Assembly: GCA_023101885.1 (NCBI GenBank)
Contig: JALPQD010000294.1
Span: forward strand, 1,477,501-1,541,500
Origin: Typhlomys cinereus
Lineage: Eukaryota > Chordata > Mammalia > Rodentia > Platacanthomyidae
DNA length: 64,000 bases
Direction: 5' to 3'
The notes under the pieces were generated by a model, which was not told the DNA's origin, searched no databases, and saw nothing but the letters and a program-made list of their open reading frames with translations. The translations under genes were made by a program, and so were the position numbers. Every line of letters begins with the position of its first letter. Position 1 is the stretch's first letter. Shown here piece by piece: positions 1 to 10,564 of the stretch.

Positions 1-163
1 AATGAATTAGCATCAACTGCTGGTGGCACAACGCCTTCTGGGATCCTCTAATCTGGGTCAGAGAGCACGGATGATCTGCCATCTGAATACTGAGCCCTCT
101 CCCTGATATCCCCTGGGGGACCATCAGAACTGCCCTTTGTCCTAGAGCCAGGGGGGGTTACAG

Positions 164-352
164 ATGGAGGCCAGGCTCCTGTCCCTGTGTCTGGCAGCTG
201 CTCTCCTCCCAGGGTGGCTGCCTCAGGCAGTCGTAGGTGGTCTGTTTAAGGAGATGGGATTTATTTATTACCTCTGCATGCTTGGAACATCTGATGTGCC
301 AGAGCTCCAGGAATCTATGATGAATGTACAGTCAAGACACACTGTGCTCTAG
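164..352 (+). CDS. Doubtful short ORF with signal-peptide-like start
   Basis: A 62-codon ORF begins MEARLLSLCLAAALLPGW, which looks like a secretory signal peptide: a charged residue, a leucine/alanine-rich core, then a more polar stretch. The ATG has G at +4 but C at -3, a middling Kozak context. A possible splice donor (gtaggt) lies near 232, so this could be a first coding exon whose next exon is outside or far away. After about residue 24 the translation has no recognisable domain. I do not recognise the protein. Leucine-rich starts also arise by chance in CT-rich DNA, so I rate it low. Confidence 0.1.
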   Translation: MEARLLSLCLAAALLPGWLPQAVVGGLFKEMGFIYYLCMLGTSDVPELQESMMNVQSRHTVL

Positions 353-387
353 CTAACATGAAGCAGGCCCCAGAAAGAGGGACAGAA

Positions 388-600
388 AACAGTATTTATT
401 GAGCCTGACTACGTGCCAGACATCGTTCTTGGTGCTTTATAACCATCTCATTTAATCACACCACAGTCTGGCACATTAGGAGCTCTTACTCCCGTGAATG
501 GACTGGTGGTCACTTCAAAAATTTGAACACCTCACCTAAGGTCCCATGCCTTGTCAGAGAGCAGCCAGCTTGTCAGCCTGGTGGAATCCGATCCTAGCAG
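388..600 (-). repeat. MIR SINE remnant
   Basis: The plus strand reads tttattgagcctgactacgt, then ccag, a 'gtgcttta' block and 'catttaatcacacc'. This is the reverse complement of the MIR 3' core (tttattgag, ctacgtgccag, atttaatc). The later part is the eroded tRNA-related head. MIR is an ancient mammalian SINE, so the heavy divergence is expected. Confidence 0.6.
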
Positions 601-1424
601 CTGTTATCTTTCCATTTAACGAAGGGTGAGCCTCGACACTTTGACATGCAAGGACTAGAGAGGCTTTGCCTGTGACTCACTGAACAGTTCTTAGGGCAGG
701 CTTGATTTTAGTAGGCCATTGTCAAGGACATTTGAAAAGTGCCTTTTTCTTTTGCATGGTGGAGATACTTTATTTTGAACAAGGAAATGATGTATGAGGT
801 TACAGTGTGAGGGGTTTGTCCCATTGTTTTTAGTTAAGCGACAAGCAAAGTGACTATTCTCCTCAGAGCTTTGTTGGAAACATAGTAAATCTTAGTTTTA
901 GAAGGATAATACAGGATCCTAGGAATTCCGGCTTCATCAAGGTGGAACTTGATTTGTTTGTCTCTAAACTAAAGTTTGCCATTTCTTCTTCTCCTAGTAT
1001 AGGCAGAACTCTACTGCTTTATGTCTCTTTTTATGAGTAAGAAACATAAATCACCTTTCTCCCAATAGTTTCCTTGACTTGTGGAGATAAAATCTAAATA
1101 AGCCTTGTAATTTCATCCCAACTCAAGAGAAGACAGAAGAAACTTGAATCTAAGGGAATTGCCTTCTGCCCCAAAAGTCTGCAACTTCAATGCAAATGAA
1201 ACTTCAATGCAATTTTTTTAAAGTATTCACTCATCTTTAGCAAATTGCTGACAACCAGGGTATGAAAAGAACCAAACTTTTAAGCCACTTTTGTGGATAA
1301 TTGGCCTTGAGCCTCCTAATCCCATAATATGCTTTGTGGTGCCTGCAATAGGCCAGATAAACCAGCATCCAGCATTTCAAATTATACCCAATTTACATCA
1401 ATAGCAATAACTTTGTTACTAATA
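601..1424. other. Unique AT-rich sequence, no gene seen
   Basis: No recognisable repeat, RNA gene or convincing ORF. There is no CpG cluster. It is most simply intergenic or intronic DNA. Confidence 0.5.
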
Positions 1425-1565
1425 CCTGCAAGATGTTTTCAGAAACATTATCAGATATGAGTCTCAGATCACCCTATGAAGGGAGGTGTTTACATCATCA
1501 GTGTACAAAGTGCATCCGTAAGAACCAAAGTCTCAGCACAAATTCAAACTTTTAAGTCCCATGTC
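1425..1565 (-). repeat. Probable MIR fragment
   Basis: Weak match to reverse MIR: 'agtctcagatcaccctatgaaggga' resembles the 'cctatgaggta' block and is followed by an eroded 'caaagtctcagcac' segment. Divergence is high and the boundaries are uncertain. Confidence 0.3.
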
Positions 1566-2754
1566 CTGGTTTGCTGCATTCCTGTTCTGCAAATTTGACA
1601 TCAATCTTTCAATTTAATGATTAGATTTTACTCAACATATCTTATCCCTTGTTATATACTAAAAACATTCTAATTACTAAAATTGCTAAAAGGTATAGAA
1701 TTCTCTTGCCTAATAAATACGATCATGTTTAACTTCTGCTGGATTTTCTTTTCTGCCTGTGGAATTAGCCCCTATTCACTTTGACTGCATTCATATTGTA
1801 CATGCATCTTTGAGTTTTGTCTTGCCAGAAAAGTATCTGGGCTGAGTCTAAATGCTACTCTAAAGGGGATTGCCGCTTGAATAGAAGCACTGGAACAGCC
1901 ATTGTAGGTTTGTATAGGATACAAAAGAATGAAACTGACTCTGGCCTTAAGATATTTACCATCCAGATATGACTAGATCAAACAGTCCCACAGCAAAATC
2001 ACGAATGACTGACTAAAACATAAGGAAGCACTTTACCTGATATGAAAGATGGGGCTTGAGTGCCATATGATGATGCTGAAAATTGGACCAGTGTGTAAGT
2101 GAGGATGTGTCCTTGGCCATTTCCCTGGGGACAAAACCTTAACTCATGTCTTGCAGGAAATGATGGTTGTGATGGGCAAATAGGTATAAGGAAGTTCTGG
2201 TATTTTCCAAAGTGACAAACCACAGAGGAACTTTGTTTTTATTGTATGAAAGACTCAAAAAGTTTAGTTACAGCAATTTTTCCTGAAAGCTTGTGTCCCT
2301 GGAGTGAGAGGAGATGTATCCAGTGGATTTCTGAAGCCTGAGCTCGTCATCCACTTATTGGAAATATAAACTCAGCCTGTGTTTCTGAAGAGAGTTGCCT
2401 TCTAGTCACTCAGGGAAATAGAAAGGAAATGAAAAGGGCTGCTTTATTGCTAAAAACCCTGGGAGAAAGAAAAGCTGCAAGCTAAATAATTTACAGATTA
2501 AATATCTGCGTGTTAAGGATGAGGTCAGCGCTGGTCCTTTTCAAAGAATAATTTAAGGATCTACTTAGTTTTTAAAGTCCTGTTGTGGCATTTGGGAACA
2601 GACTTTCCACTAACAAGTAACACTGTAGTGTGTGAGAGATGAGAGGACAATAGCAGGAGTTTGGCTGAATAACTGTTCTCAATGTTTGGTTAACAGATAA
2701 AGAAGTAAGGTGACCTTCCCATCAGGGTGTGGTGCAATGCAGCAAGAGTAACAG
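1566..2754. other. Unique sequence, no gene seen
   Basis: No repeat family is recognisable and ORFs stay below 80 codons. A minus-strand 74-codon ORF near 2000-2223 has no domain and looks like chance. Confidence 0.5.
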
Positions 2755-2904
2755 CTCCAAATACAGTGTAGAACTTTGGAGATGTTACTTAACCTCCAGA
2801 ACCTAGTACCTTGTAAATAGGATTAAAAATAATACCACAGGGTTGATGAGAGAAGCGGATAATTGACATGGCCATCCACTCTACCATCATCTGGCACTGT
2901 GTTT
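2755..2904 (+). repeat. MIR SINE remnant
   Basis: Contains 'gttacttaacctcc', a 'gtaaataggattaaaaataata' block, 'gggttgatgagag' and 'ctggcactgtg' in the order of the MIR central and 3' core. It abuts the left target duplication of the following SINE, so the SINE landed at the MIR edge. Confidence 0.6.
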
Positions 2905-2920
2905 AAAACTGCAGATAGAG

Positions 2921-3202
2921 AGGCTGGAGAGGTGGCTCAGGGGTTAGCCTCTGCCTTGCAGGTGAAAGGTCCTGAGTTTGGATCCTAGATCCCATGTATA
3001 GACGCCGGGTGGAAGCGGGGGCGGCCTGCTCTTCTGGTCCTGGTAGGACAGAGCCTGTGAATCCCAGGGCAGAGTAAACAAGGAGGAGGTGGAGGCAGTC
3101 CATGGTGGTTCCTGAATTCGTCCGTGGTTCTACACACACACGTACATACATACACATGCACACGCACAATTGAATACATAATATGTAATAATAAAAAATT
3201 TA
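2921..3202 (+). mobile_element. B2/DIP-like tRNA-derived SINE, complete, with 16-bp target duplications
   Basis: Full-length SINE: an A-box-like head (aggctggagaggtggctcag), a B-box-like 'ggtcctgagtttggatcc', a body of about 150 bp, a short CA-rich tail and an A-rich end with AATAAA-like signals. It is flanked by a perfect 16-bp direct repeat, aaaactgcagatagag, at 2905-2920 and 3203-3218. That is the mark of L1-driven target-primed insertion. The perfect duplication suggests a fairly recent copy. Its body ends in 'gaattcgtccgtggttct', a subfamily variant shared with the copy at 61.6-62 kb. Such elements carry an internal RNA polymerase III promoter. Confidence 0.9.
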
Positions 3203-3288
3203 AAAACTGCAGATAGAGGAGTTCTTAAAACATCCTTTGTCTTTCTAGAGCTAACAGTTTATTAAGGAGGACAGAGCAAAAATATATA

Positions 3289-3390
3289 AGCTTAAGAACT
3301 TATATCTTTACCTGTATCACTTTAGCCAGGTTTTTGTATATGAGAAATATAAAGATCACTAAGACCTAGAGAAAAATATTTGTAGTAAAG
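3289..3390 (+). repeat. Local diverged direct repeat, copy 1
   Basis: This segment (agcttaagaacttatatc..., tagccaggtttttgtata...) is similar to 4036-4125 in order and spacing, with small gaps. The flanks do not match. It could be an old local duplication or two copies of a family I do not recognise. Confidence 0.55.
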
Positions 3391-4035
3391 TGGGAAGCTA
3401 CTTACTGTGAGGTAATAAGAAAGATGTTCCTAAGTAGCATCTTTATGCAAGGAACTACAATCAAGAGAATGGGGAGCTAGGAGAGAGTTGAGGGCTAAAG
3501 CATTCCTAGCAGAAGGCTCAGCATGTGCAGCGTACTGAGGCAGGAAGCAGCTAGCACAGAACGGGATGAGGTCATTGGCTGGAAGCAGGTGAACCCAAGA
3601 GCCAAGTCATGAAAACTAAAGGCAAACTGCTAGAGATGAGGCAGAAGTCAGCAAGGACCAGTCTCCTGTCAACTTAGTAGACTTTGGAGTTTATTCTAAG
3701 CACACATTCACCAGCAATTTTCATATCTCCACATTGTAATTCTAAGTATCAGTTAACACTGGGAACCTTTCATCTAATTTGCAGGCATGTCAATTCTTAT
3801 GTGTCCTGAGGATTAAGGAGTAAGTGCCAAGGAGACAAAAAAGCCCATGAGATGGTGAACTCTTTGAGACCTGCAGGTCGGGGGGTGGGAGGCATCCACT
3901 AGCTCAGTGTACCTGAGCTGCAAGGGTTACCACTTCTGGGTAGAAAGGACAGGAAGGGTTGCTTCCATCATGGTTCAAGGACACTGGGAGTTTAAACATT
4001 GACTTTTTGACAGGAAGGTCCTTGGGTACTTTGAG

Positions 4036-4125
4036 CTTAAGAACTTACCTCTTCACCTGTAAACTAATCACATTAGCCAGGTTTTGTATAGGAGAAGACC
4101 TGAATAAATTTTTCACTAAAGTCAA
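4036..4125 (+). repeat. Local diverged direct repeat, copy 2
   Basis: Second copy of the segment at 3289-3390, about 750 bp downstream and in the same orientation. It shares agcttaagaacttacctc, then cacctgta and ttagccaggttttgtata, then gaccttgaat-like sequence ending 'actaaagtc'. An 8-10 bp deletion relative to copy 1 is visible. Confidence 0.55.
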
Positions 4126-4480
4126 GACCAATTGGCACAATTACTTTAGAAATTAATTTGGCTTTACTCTGTTATGTTGAATTTTCACGTGTCCCGTAAC
4201 CCCAAATTTCCAATTCTTGGTACATTCCCAAAGGCAATCCTACAAGGAGTTTTAAGAGTTATGTGTACAAATGTTTACTAGTATACAGTGTATTGTTCTT
4301 AATAGTGAACAGATGAAAATAACCCCAGTTCTCAGTCTCAGGGAAATGAAGGACTCATGATATAAGCACAAAAAAACAGAATGCCATATGGCAATGAAGT
4401 ACAGTAATGTACAGCTACCTATATGGTACATCTGTCATTCAAACTAACATCAAATGAGAGAAAGTCTCATGACTGCTTAA
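4126..4480 (+). repeat. Possible old L1 3' fragment
   Basis: 'tcttaatagtgaacagatga' followed by 'aaataacccca', and later 'atatggcaatgaagtacag', resemble the end of an ancient L1 ORF2 (the 'nonactggaaacaaccc' and 'tggaatactactcagc' blocks). The match is eroded, so only the general class is suggested. Confidence 0.3.
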
Positions 4481-4539
4481 ACATTAATGGAGTTCAAAAA
4501 AACCAATCAACAAATAAGCTGTATTAGTTAAGCATATTA

Positions 4540-4615
4540 TGTGTGTATGTATGTAGATGTGTATATGAGTGTGTGTGAGTGCGTGTTTGTGCACATGTGC
4601 GTGCGTGCGTGCGTG

Positions 4616-4649
<34 letters not shown>

Positions 4650-4650
4650 C
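4540..4650. repeat. (TG)n microsatellite with GCGT variants
   Basis: Imperfect TG tract with tgcg interruptions (gtgcgtgcgtgcgtgcatg), then uninterrupted TG to about 4646. It produces the histidine/threonine- or cysteine/valine-rich ORFs here, which are artefacts. Confidence 0.9.
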
Positions 4651-5139
4651 GTAAATATTTTCCAACTTTCAAAAGCAAAGATGTGGTGATGATTGATTCT
4701 GGACTTATTTGCTTGTGTGGAGGTTGGGGAGAGACAGGAGAAGGAATGGAAGGTTAACAGAAGTGAGTACCACTCAAATATTGAACAGAGAATTGGGTTC
4801 ACTGTATTTATGTCATTATAACTGAATGAATTAATGAATTAGAGAAATGAAAATCCACTCTACTTGGACCAATTTGACAATGTGTGAAGAATTAAAGATA
4901 GTAAGTAATGTAATCCTGCAAGTGAATTCCATTAAAAGAGGAAAAAGAGGAAAAGCAACTTTTATCACCTTTCAGTTATTTCGGCTTGCTTGAGGGGTGA
5001 AAGTGACTCTGATAATTTATCAATGTAGCTTTGAGATGTTTACTTGTTGGATTCATTTTGTGGCTGTGGCTGTGGCTGTCTATCTACATGCAATGCATCC
5101 ACACTGTGAATTTCACTTTTGTTTTTCTTTATACATGTG

Positions 5140-5356
5140 TGTGTATGCACAAGAGGACATTTGAATGTATGTGCCTGTGGAGGCCAAAGGTGATTTGCTT
5201 TGCTCTAGGGTTTCTTGGGATCCTCCTTCCAGGGCTGGAATTACAGGCCTTCACCATGTCTGCCTGGCATTTTTTATGTGGGATCTGGAAATTAAAACTC
5301 AGGTCTTTTTGTTTGTGAGGCAAAGACTTTAACCCTTGATCCATTTCCCTGCCCCC
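5140..5356 (-). mobile_element. B2/DIP-like SINE
   Basis: Reverse-complement SINE: the plus strand shows the tail 'tgtgcctgtggaggcc', the body 'cctggcattttttatgtggg' and 'aaactcaggtc', then the head as 'aacccttgatccatttccct'. The A-box region is mutated (tgatccattt for tgagccatct), so this copy is older than the one at 2.9 kb. An imperfect pair 'tttttctttatacatg'/'tttttattgtacatg' may be the worn target duplication. Confidence 0.75.
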
Positions 5357-5474
5357 CTTTTTATTGTACATGTTTGTGTTCTTCAAACTTTTCTGATCAT
5401 GAACTCGGAATAAACAAAGCACAGGGCATCTACTTAATTTCAGTGTTAGAGAGGTGGACAAAGAACCTCAAAAT

Positions 5475-6415
5475 CAGACTCCATTGCACAAGAAATAATC
5501 CCTGGAATTGATGATGGGATTACATGGAATAAAAAGCCTCCACACAGCAAGGGAAACAGCCAGCAGAGGCAAGAGACAGTCTACAGCGTGAGAGAACGTT
5601 GTTGTCAACTATCATCTAAAAACAGAGTAATGCCTACAATATTAAATACCTGCAAATGAATCATCCAGTCAATAAATGGGCAAATGAGCTGAAGGGACAA
5701 GTCGCAAAAGAATTATAGTGATAAATGTTTGAAAAAAAGTCAACATTCATAGTCATCAGGGAAGTACAAATTAAAACTCTGTGGCTAAAATAAGCAGCAG
5801 GGCTAGTGAGGTGGCTCAGTGGGTAAAAGTTCCAAACCTGCTTGCTGCCAAACCTGACAACCTGTTTGATTCCTGTAAACCACATGGTGGAAGGAGAGAA
5901 CCAACTGATATTGTCTTCTGATCTCCACATGTGAGACATACACATATCCACAAATAAGTAGTAAATGCTCAAAAGGGAAACAAACAACAAACACTGATGA
6001 GGATGTTGGGAAGCAGGAACCCATGTTCTTTGATGGGAGGTTTGTAAAGCAGTGTCGTTGCTATGGAAATTAATGTGGAGGCTCCTCAAAAGGCTACAAA
6101 TAGAACTACCATGTACACAGACATACCAGAAGAAATCTAGGTCAATATACTATGGTGATGCTTACATATCCTTTTTCAATTGCTGCCAGACCTATCTATT
6201 GTGCCAACCCAGATGTATGTGAAGAGATGAATAGATACAGAGCATGTCATACAATAAGACAACGGAATTTCATTCAGTTATAAAGAAGAAATCACTGCAT
6301 TTGCATGAAAATGGATAGAACTGGAGATCCTCATGTTAAGCAAAATAAGCTTGAAAAGACAAATATTGCATTTTTGTACCTCAAATGCAAAATCCAATTT
6401 TATCTTTTATTAAGA
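5475..6415 (+). repeat. Old L1 ORF2 3' region, interrupted by a SINE
   Basis: Ordered matches to the sense strand of the L1 ORF2 end: 'aataaatgggcaaatgagct', 'catcagggaagtacaaatta', then after the SINE 'gatgaggatgttgggaagc', 'ggaggctcctcaaaaggcta', 'aatagaactaccatgta', 'ggatagaactggagatcctc' and 'atgttaagcaaaataag'. The reading frame is destroyed. It is an ancient inactive L1, older than the SINE at 5797-5990. Confidence 0.7.
5797..5990 (+). mobile_element. B2-superfamily SINE (B3-like)
   Basis: Head 'gctagtgaggtggctcagtg', then 'gcttgctgccaaacctgaca', 'ttgattcctgtaaaccacat' and 'ggtggaaggagagaaccaac', ending in an A-rich stretch near 5990. This head-body combination differs from the dominant B2/DIP-like family. 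It sits inside the L1 described around it. Confidence 0.65.
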
Positions 6416-6431
6416 CTATAAAATGCTGTCC

Positions 6432-6525
6432 TTTTTATTTATTTTTCTAGTTTTACAAGCATATTGAGTACTTATCCCTGTTTTCCTCCATCCTCCCTCC
6501 CATTCATTCCAATTTTATCTTTATA
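6432..6525 (-). mobile_element. L1 3' end, short fragment
   Basis: 'atttatttttctagttttac', then 'aagcatattgagtactta' and a C-rich 'cctccatcctccctccc' tract. The same order occurs at 12165-12432. It is the reverse complement of an L1 3' UTR end (polypurine tract and A-rich tail). Confidence 0.55.
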
Positions 6526-6544
6526 TTTTATTATTTTATATGTG

Positions 6545-6815
6545 TGTGTTGTGCTGTGTGTACATATGCTATGTGTAGGTGTTGGTCCTCCACCTTGCTT
6601 GACACAGGGTTTCTTGTTTATCATTATGTACACCAGACAGGCTGACCAGTGATTCCCCTTTCTCCACCTCCCATTTCACCACAAGAGTGATTTCTTTTTT
6701 TAAACAAACACTTGAACTACTTTGTCTGCTTTAAAGTGGGTTCTGAGAATCTGAACTCAGATTAGCAGGCTGGCACAGCAAGTGTTCTGCCCACTGAGTT
6801 ATCTTCCAAGTCTAC
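6545..6815 (-). mobile_element. Composite tRNA/B1-type SINE (RSINE/B4-like)
   Basis: From right to left it has a tRNA-like head (plus strand: cccactgagttatcttccaa), then a B1-like middle. On the plus strand that middle shows 'acacagggtttcttg' and 'caggctgaccagtgattccc'. A TG-rich tail is at 6537-6575. The same architecture recurs at 49340 and 61172. The family name is tentative. Confidence 0.5.
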
Positions 6816-6839
6816 TTTGCCTTCTTTGTTTGTTTATTT

Positions 6840-6985
6840 AGTTAGTTATTTGTTTTTTCAGTCAGGGTTTCAGGCTGTAGCCCAGGCTATCCTGAAAGTG
6901 ATATACTTTCAAACTTGTAGCAATTTTCCCACCTCAATCTCTCTAAGTACAAGAATTATAGTGATAAACCACAATACCCAGCCAA
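6840..6985 (-). mobile_element. B1 SINE (7SL-derived)
   Basis: The plus strand reads 'gtcagggtttcaggctgtag', 'cccaggctatcctgaaa', 'cccacctcaatctctctaag' and 'attatagtgataaaccac', the reverse complement of B1. The T-rich stretch at 6815-6860 is the complement of its A-tail. Confidence 0.7.
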
Positions 6986-6989
6986 ATCT

Positions 6990-8130
6990 ATGTGCTTCTC
7001 TGTGACATGGAAGCAGAAGGGAGACTGAGGGGAAATATAGTGAGTAGGGAATGTGAAAAAGGTACATTGACATATATGTTTGAAAAGGTTATAATGTATG
7101 CTAATTAAAAAATGAATGAAACTTCCTTTAGACTTGTAAGAAGCCTCTCAAGGTCAGACTTTGTGGGACCATGGGTGCAGTATACCCACAATTATGTTTT
7201 GGAAAGCCCTCCCCCATTCTATGGCTGCTGCCTGTGTTCCCCTGTTCCTGTGCAGCTGGGTATTTTGACCCTTGATGATATTCTGGACACTAGAAAAGTG
7301 GAACTGTTTCTTGAAGTGCTTAGGTGAGATGTCTCAAAATAGACACTTTGCCTCACTATGCTGAGGACAGCATCCAGACCCAGGGGATCCTCATCCCATG
7401 CCATGAGGCATTGCTCACGTTTGTGAGCCAACCCTGCCATGACTTTTGAGCCCTGTGCAGTGCTAGGGCACAGGAACCCAACTCTTTGTGTCTTTGATTA
7501 TCAGTTGATCCATGCATGTTGATTTCATGCTCATTTCTCCTGGACAAGTAGACTAGTGTCAGTTCTGAACCCAAATCAAGGGGAAACTAGTTTATACCTC
7601 AAGTCGATCGAGTTGTGTTTTTATTTGGGAAACTAGGATGTTGGGCTAGAGTAACTCGTCTTCACTCTTCTTTTTTTAATTAGCTCTTGTGAAACATTAC
7701 TGTACAGAAGACTGATAGTCTCCTCTCACATAAATGCTTTGGTCTTGAAAAATACCAGTAATGAAAGCTACGAATTTCTGTATTGGAAAGTCTGAATCAT
7801 CCTAGGATCCAGGCTCCTTGATGAAAATGTGAAATTAATTTTGTGCTAAATAAAACTTGAAAATGGTTTCAATTAACATGAGGAAAAAAGTGAGATGAAG
7901 ACAGTAATTCTAGTGTCTCATAGTCTCATTTCATTATTCTGAGTGTTGGAAGGAATCACTGATTCTAGACACAGTTCCATTACAAGTCACTGAGACAGTC
8001 TGCATTGGGGGTGTGGAGCTCACACAAAGCTGTCATTTTATTAAGAGGGTCTGTGAATACTTTGGCGTTGGGGAAGAAGGGAGAAAGAAACAAACATTTG
8101 TGGTGTATGCACAGTGCACAAAGATCTGGC
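6990..8130. other. Unique sequence, no gene seen
   Basis: No repeat is recognised. Overlapping ORFs of about 70 codons on both strands near 7112-7574 have no recognisable domains and no splice-consistent arrangement. Confidence 0.45.
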
Positions 8131-8134
8131 TGGG

Positions 8135-8275
8135 AAGTTTCACCTATGTTCTTTCATTGAATACTCATTTGTGTCTGAGGCAAATATTGTTATCACCATT
8201 TGTTGTACATAAATAATGGAGCTCTGATGTGATGTAAGAAGATGCCAAGGTGCCACAACTTACAACTGAAAGTGG
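8135..8275 (-). repeat. MIR-like fragment
   Basis: 'ctttcattgaatactcattt', then 'attgttatcaccatttgttg' and 'gatgccaaggtgccacaact', in the order of reverse MIR (atttaatcc, tattatccccattt, ccaaggtcacacagct). Confidence 0.5.
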
Positions 8276-8915
8276 GAATCTTCTACTTTAAGGCCCATTT
8301 CCCTTTTCAGCTATGCATACTATCACCATGGAAACTGAGATGCCACCTTCCTCCCCAGAGAAAGCTCTTCCAGAGCTCCTTGCTCTTCAGTCTTGGCCCA
8401 CTCCTCAAATGCTATATTGGTGACATCACTGTACCCTGACTGGGCAGAATTTTTCTTAGCTCCGTCCTGTCAAGTGTGAGGAGCTTCAGTTTGGGAACAA
8501 AAGTGAACCAAATGGTTCCATGCTTTGAGGGTTCCAGTGGTGACCCATGTAGCTTAGAACCTCAGGGTCTTTGCCTCAACATAGCAGCAATGTTTCTTCA
8601 CTTTAGGGGATAATGAATGAACTCTAATTTAAAAGAAGAAATCAAGGTATACTAATTTTCTTTTCATAGATACATTCTACCTTTGGCAAGAAACAGATGA
8701 AGAATGAACTTCCCAAGAGACATGGCAAGGTAACATGGAATTGAATGGCAGATTGTATTTGACATCTTTATTCTATTAGATACTACCAAAATTTTGGCAT
8801 ACTCACATAAATAAATGTATTTGCACATATGTATGAATCTATATATGTAGACATATAAGTAGATCTGCATGGATACACACACGTACACTTAAAAATTGAA
8901 AACTTGTAACTAATA
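8276..8915. other. Unique sequence, no gene seen
   Basis: No family recognised. The stretch 8800-8890 is an irregular ATGTAT/ACATAT-rich region. Confidence 0.4.
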
Positions 8916-8917
8916 GT

Positions 8918-9062
8918 GCTGGCAAGATGGCTCTGCAGATAAAGAAACCCACTCAGAGGAAAGAACTGCTTTCTAAAAGTTGTCCTCTGAACCTCCACAT
9001 ACATACAATGGTACTCACAACCCAAAAAATGAATGAATGAATGAATAAACAAATAAATAAAC
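8918..9062 (+). mobile_element. B2-superfamily SINE, short copy
   Basis: Head 'gtgctggcaagatggctctg', then 'gttgtcctctgaacctccac' and an A-rich tail with (AATG)n and (AAATA)n runs, 9027-9061. The body is partly deleted. Confidence 0.65.
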
Positions 9063-9855
9063 CATAACTTCTAACTCTCAATTTTGAAGTCAAATTTGTG
9101 GTGGTATTTCATGATGGCCTCGGTGAGTCCTGACCATCTTTGCCATTCTTCAAATGTCATGCCACCTTGGATCCCCATTTTTACTGTTCTGTCAAGAAAT
9201 TGATCCAAATTATGGTGGGAAATGGGAATTTGCTTCACTCTAACATTCAATTCTGTTGTTAGTCAAAGGCAATAATTATTAAGGAATCAGCTTTACCAGA
9301 ATGAAATGGAAGCTGCTATTGCTAGAGCCAGAACAAAGATTCTTTACTGGCAATGTGAAAGGTCCCTTCTCATAGGTACCACAATTGATAAAGATAGTGA
9401 ACAAATAAAAGAAAAAGTGACAGAATGCTGACATGTTAAAACAGAGTTCAGAGGGCCCCGGAGTTTGATAATACGGTGCTTCATGAGGTCTTGAATTGGC
9501 AAGGCTAAGTACATACGCTGCTGAACTTGCTGAATTATTCAGAGTACTTTTGTCTATTACAAGTGAAAAGACAGAGGAAAAGTAACACATAAACACCTTG
9601 TCCAATATGTGCTGAGCACTGTGCTCACATTTTGTCTTTGTTTTTACATTTGGTCTTTGGAGAGACAAATATGTGCTATTAGTCTTCCATTGGCATTTCT
9701 GTCGAAGTTGGGACTTTTGTCTTTCAGGTATATCTGCATGTGAACACTTACTGCAAGTTGTGAAGACTTGGCATAGGAAAAGAATCAGTAGACTAGAACT
9801 TGTATATACATACATGTATTTAAAATTATAAGTAAGGACTTAGTAGGTTGGTTTA
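9063..9855. other. Unique sequence with a long but unsupported minus-strand ORF
   Basis: A 178-codon minus-strand ORF spans 9279-9815. It is the longest non-low-complexity ORF in the window. It is rich in serine, cysteine and phenylalanine with no domain, no clear Kozak context and no neighbouring gene features. In AT-rich mammalian DNA this length can occur by chance. Confidence 0.3.
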
Positions 9856-9857
9856 CA

Positions 9858-9972
9858 CGGGATTAGGGAGATGGCTCAGGGGTTAAAACTTTGGACTCAA
9901 AAGCTAAAGGACTTGAGTGTTCAGATCTCCAGATCCCACATGTCACTCTTGGGCCTCCACAGGTACACGCGT

Positions 9973-10009
<37 letters not shown>

Positions 10010-10034
10010 AAATAAATAAAATATTAAAAAAAGA
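9858..10034 (+). mobile_element. B2/DIP-like SINE with internal deletion
   Basis: Head 'attagggagatggctcaggg', B-box region 'gttcagatctccagatccca', then directly the 3' body 'tgtcactcttgggcctccac'. About 100 bp of the usual body is missing. It ends in (CA)n at 9975-10007 and an AAATA tail. Confidence 0.8.
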
Positions 10035-10123
10035 GATCTGAGGAGATCTGTGAGTGTATCCACTCACAGATAGTGGACAAAGGCAAAACACAGAATTAGA
10101 ACACATGAAGGGGTTATAATTTC

Positions 10124-10368
10124 TTTTTTTATGTCTTTTTTAAAAATTTCTACTCATACAACTTTAACAGGTACACCGGTCCCCTCCCTCCCGCCAATGT
10201 CCCACCACCCTATGCCCCCCTCCCCTCCCCCCTCCTTCCTTATCCCCCAGTACCTCCCCCTTCCATCCCCGGAGCATCCTTTAATGTGCATGCCAGACTC
10301 TCCTCTGGGTCCTCCTCTCCGATAAGATGCAAGGACCCAGTGGCATTTCCCAGAACCATTTCCTGTGT
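10124..10368 (-). mobile_element. 5'-truncated L1, 3' UTR only, with 18-bp target duplications
   Basis: A minus-strand L1 3' end of about 245 bp. On the plus strand it begins with T-rich sequence, then a long C-rich tract (10180-10265, the polypurine tract of the L1 strand), then 'ggtcctcctctccgat' and 'ggacccagtggcatttccca'. The latter two also occur in the L1 at 45.1 kb. Flanking repeats tgaaggggttataatttc (10106-10123) and tgaaggggctataatttc (10369-10386) differ at one base. Confidence 0.85.
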
Positions 10369-10564
10369 TGAAGGGGCTATAATTTCATGTCCTGAACCCA
10401 GCCCATAGTTCTCAATGACTGGTTTGGTCATGTGGTGTGTTTCATTTGTCTAAATCAGTAAGCTCATTACTTTGCAAATTAGGAAATGCTAGAGAGTTGT
10501 ATCAATGACACAAATCTTTGTAGGTTAGTTCAGAGTATATATAGGCTTTCAAAGTATTTTCAGA

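Noticed and set aside
4484..4802. His/Thr-rich and Cys/Val-rich ORFs at TG tracts (also at 39607, 43368, 61552 and elsewhere)
   Set aside because: Low-complexity translation of CA/TG repeats.
9279..9815. 178-codon minus-strand ORF
   Set aside because: No recognisable domain, no repeat of a protein family pattern, no promoter or splice context. A length possible by chance in 64 kb read in six frames.
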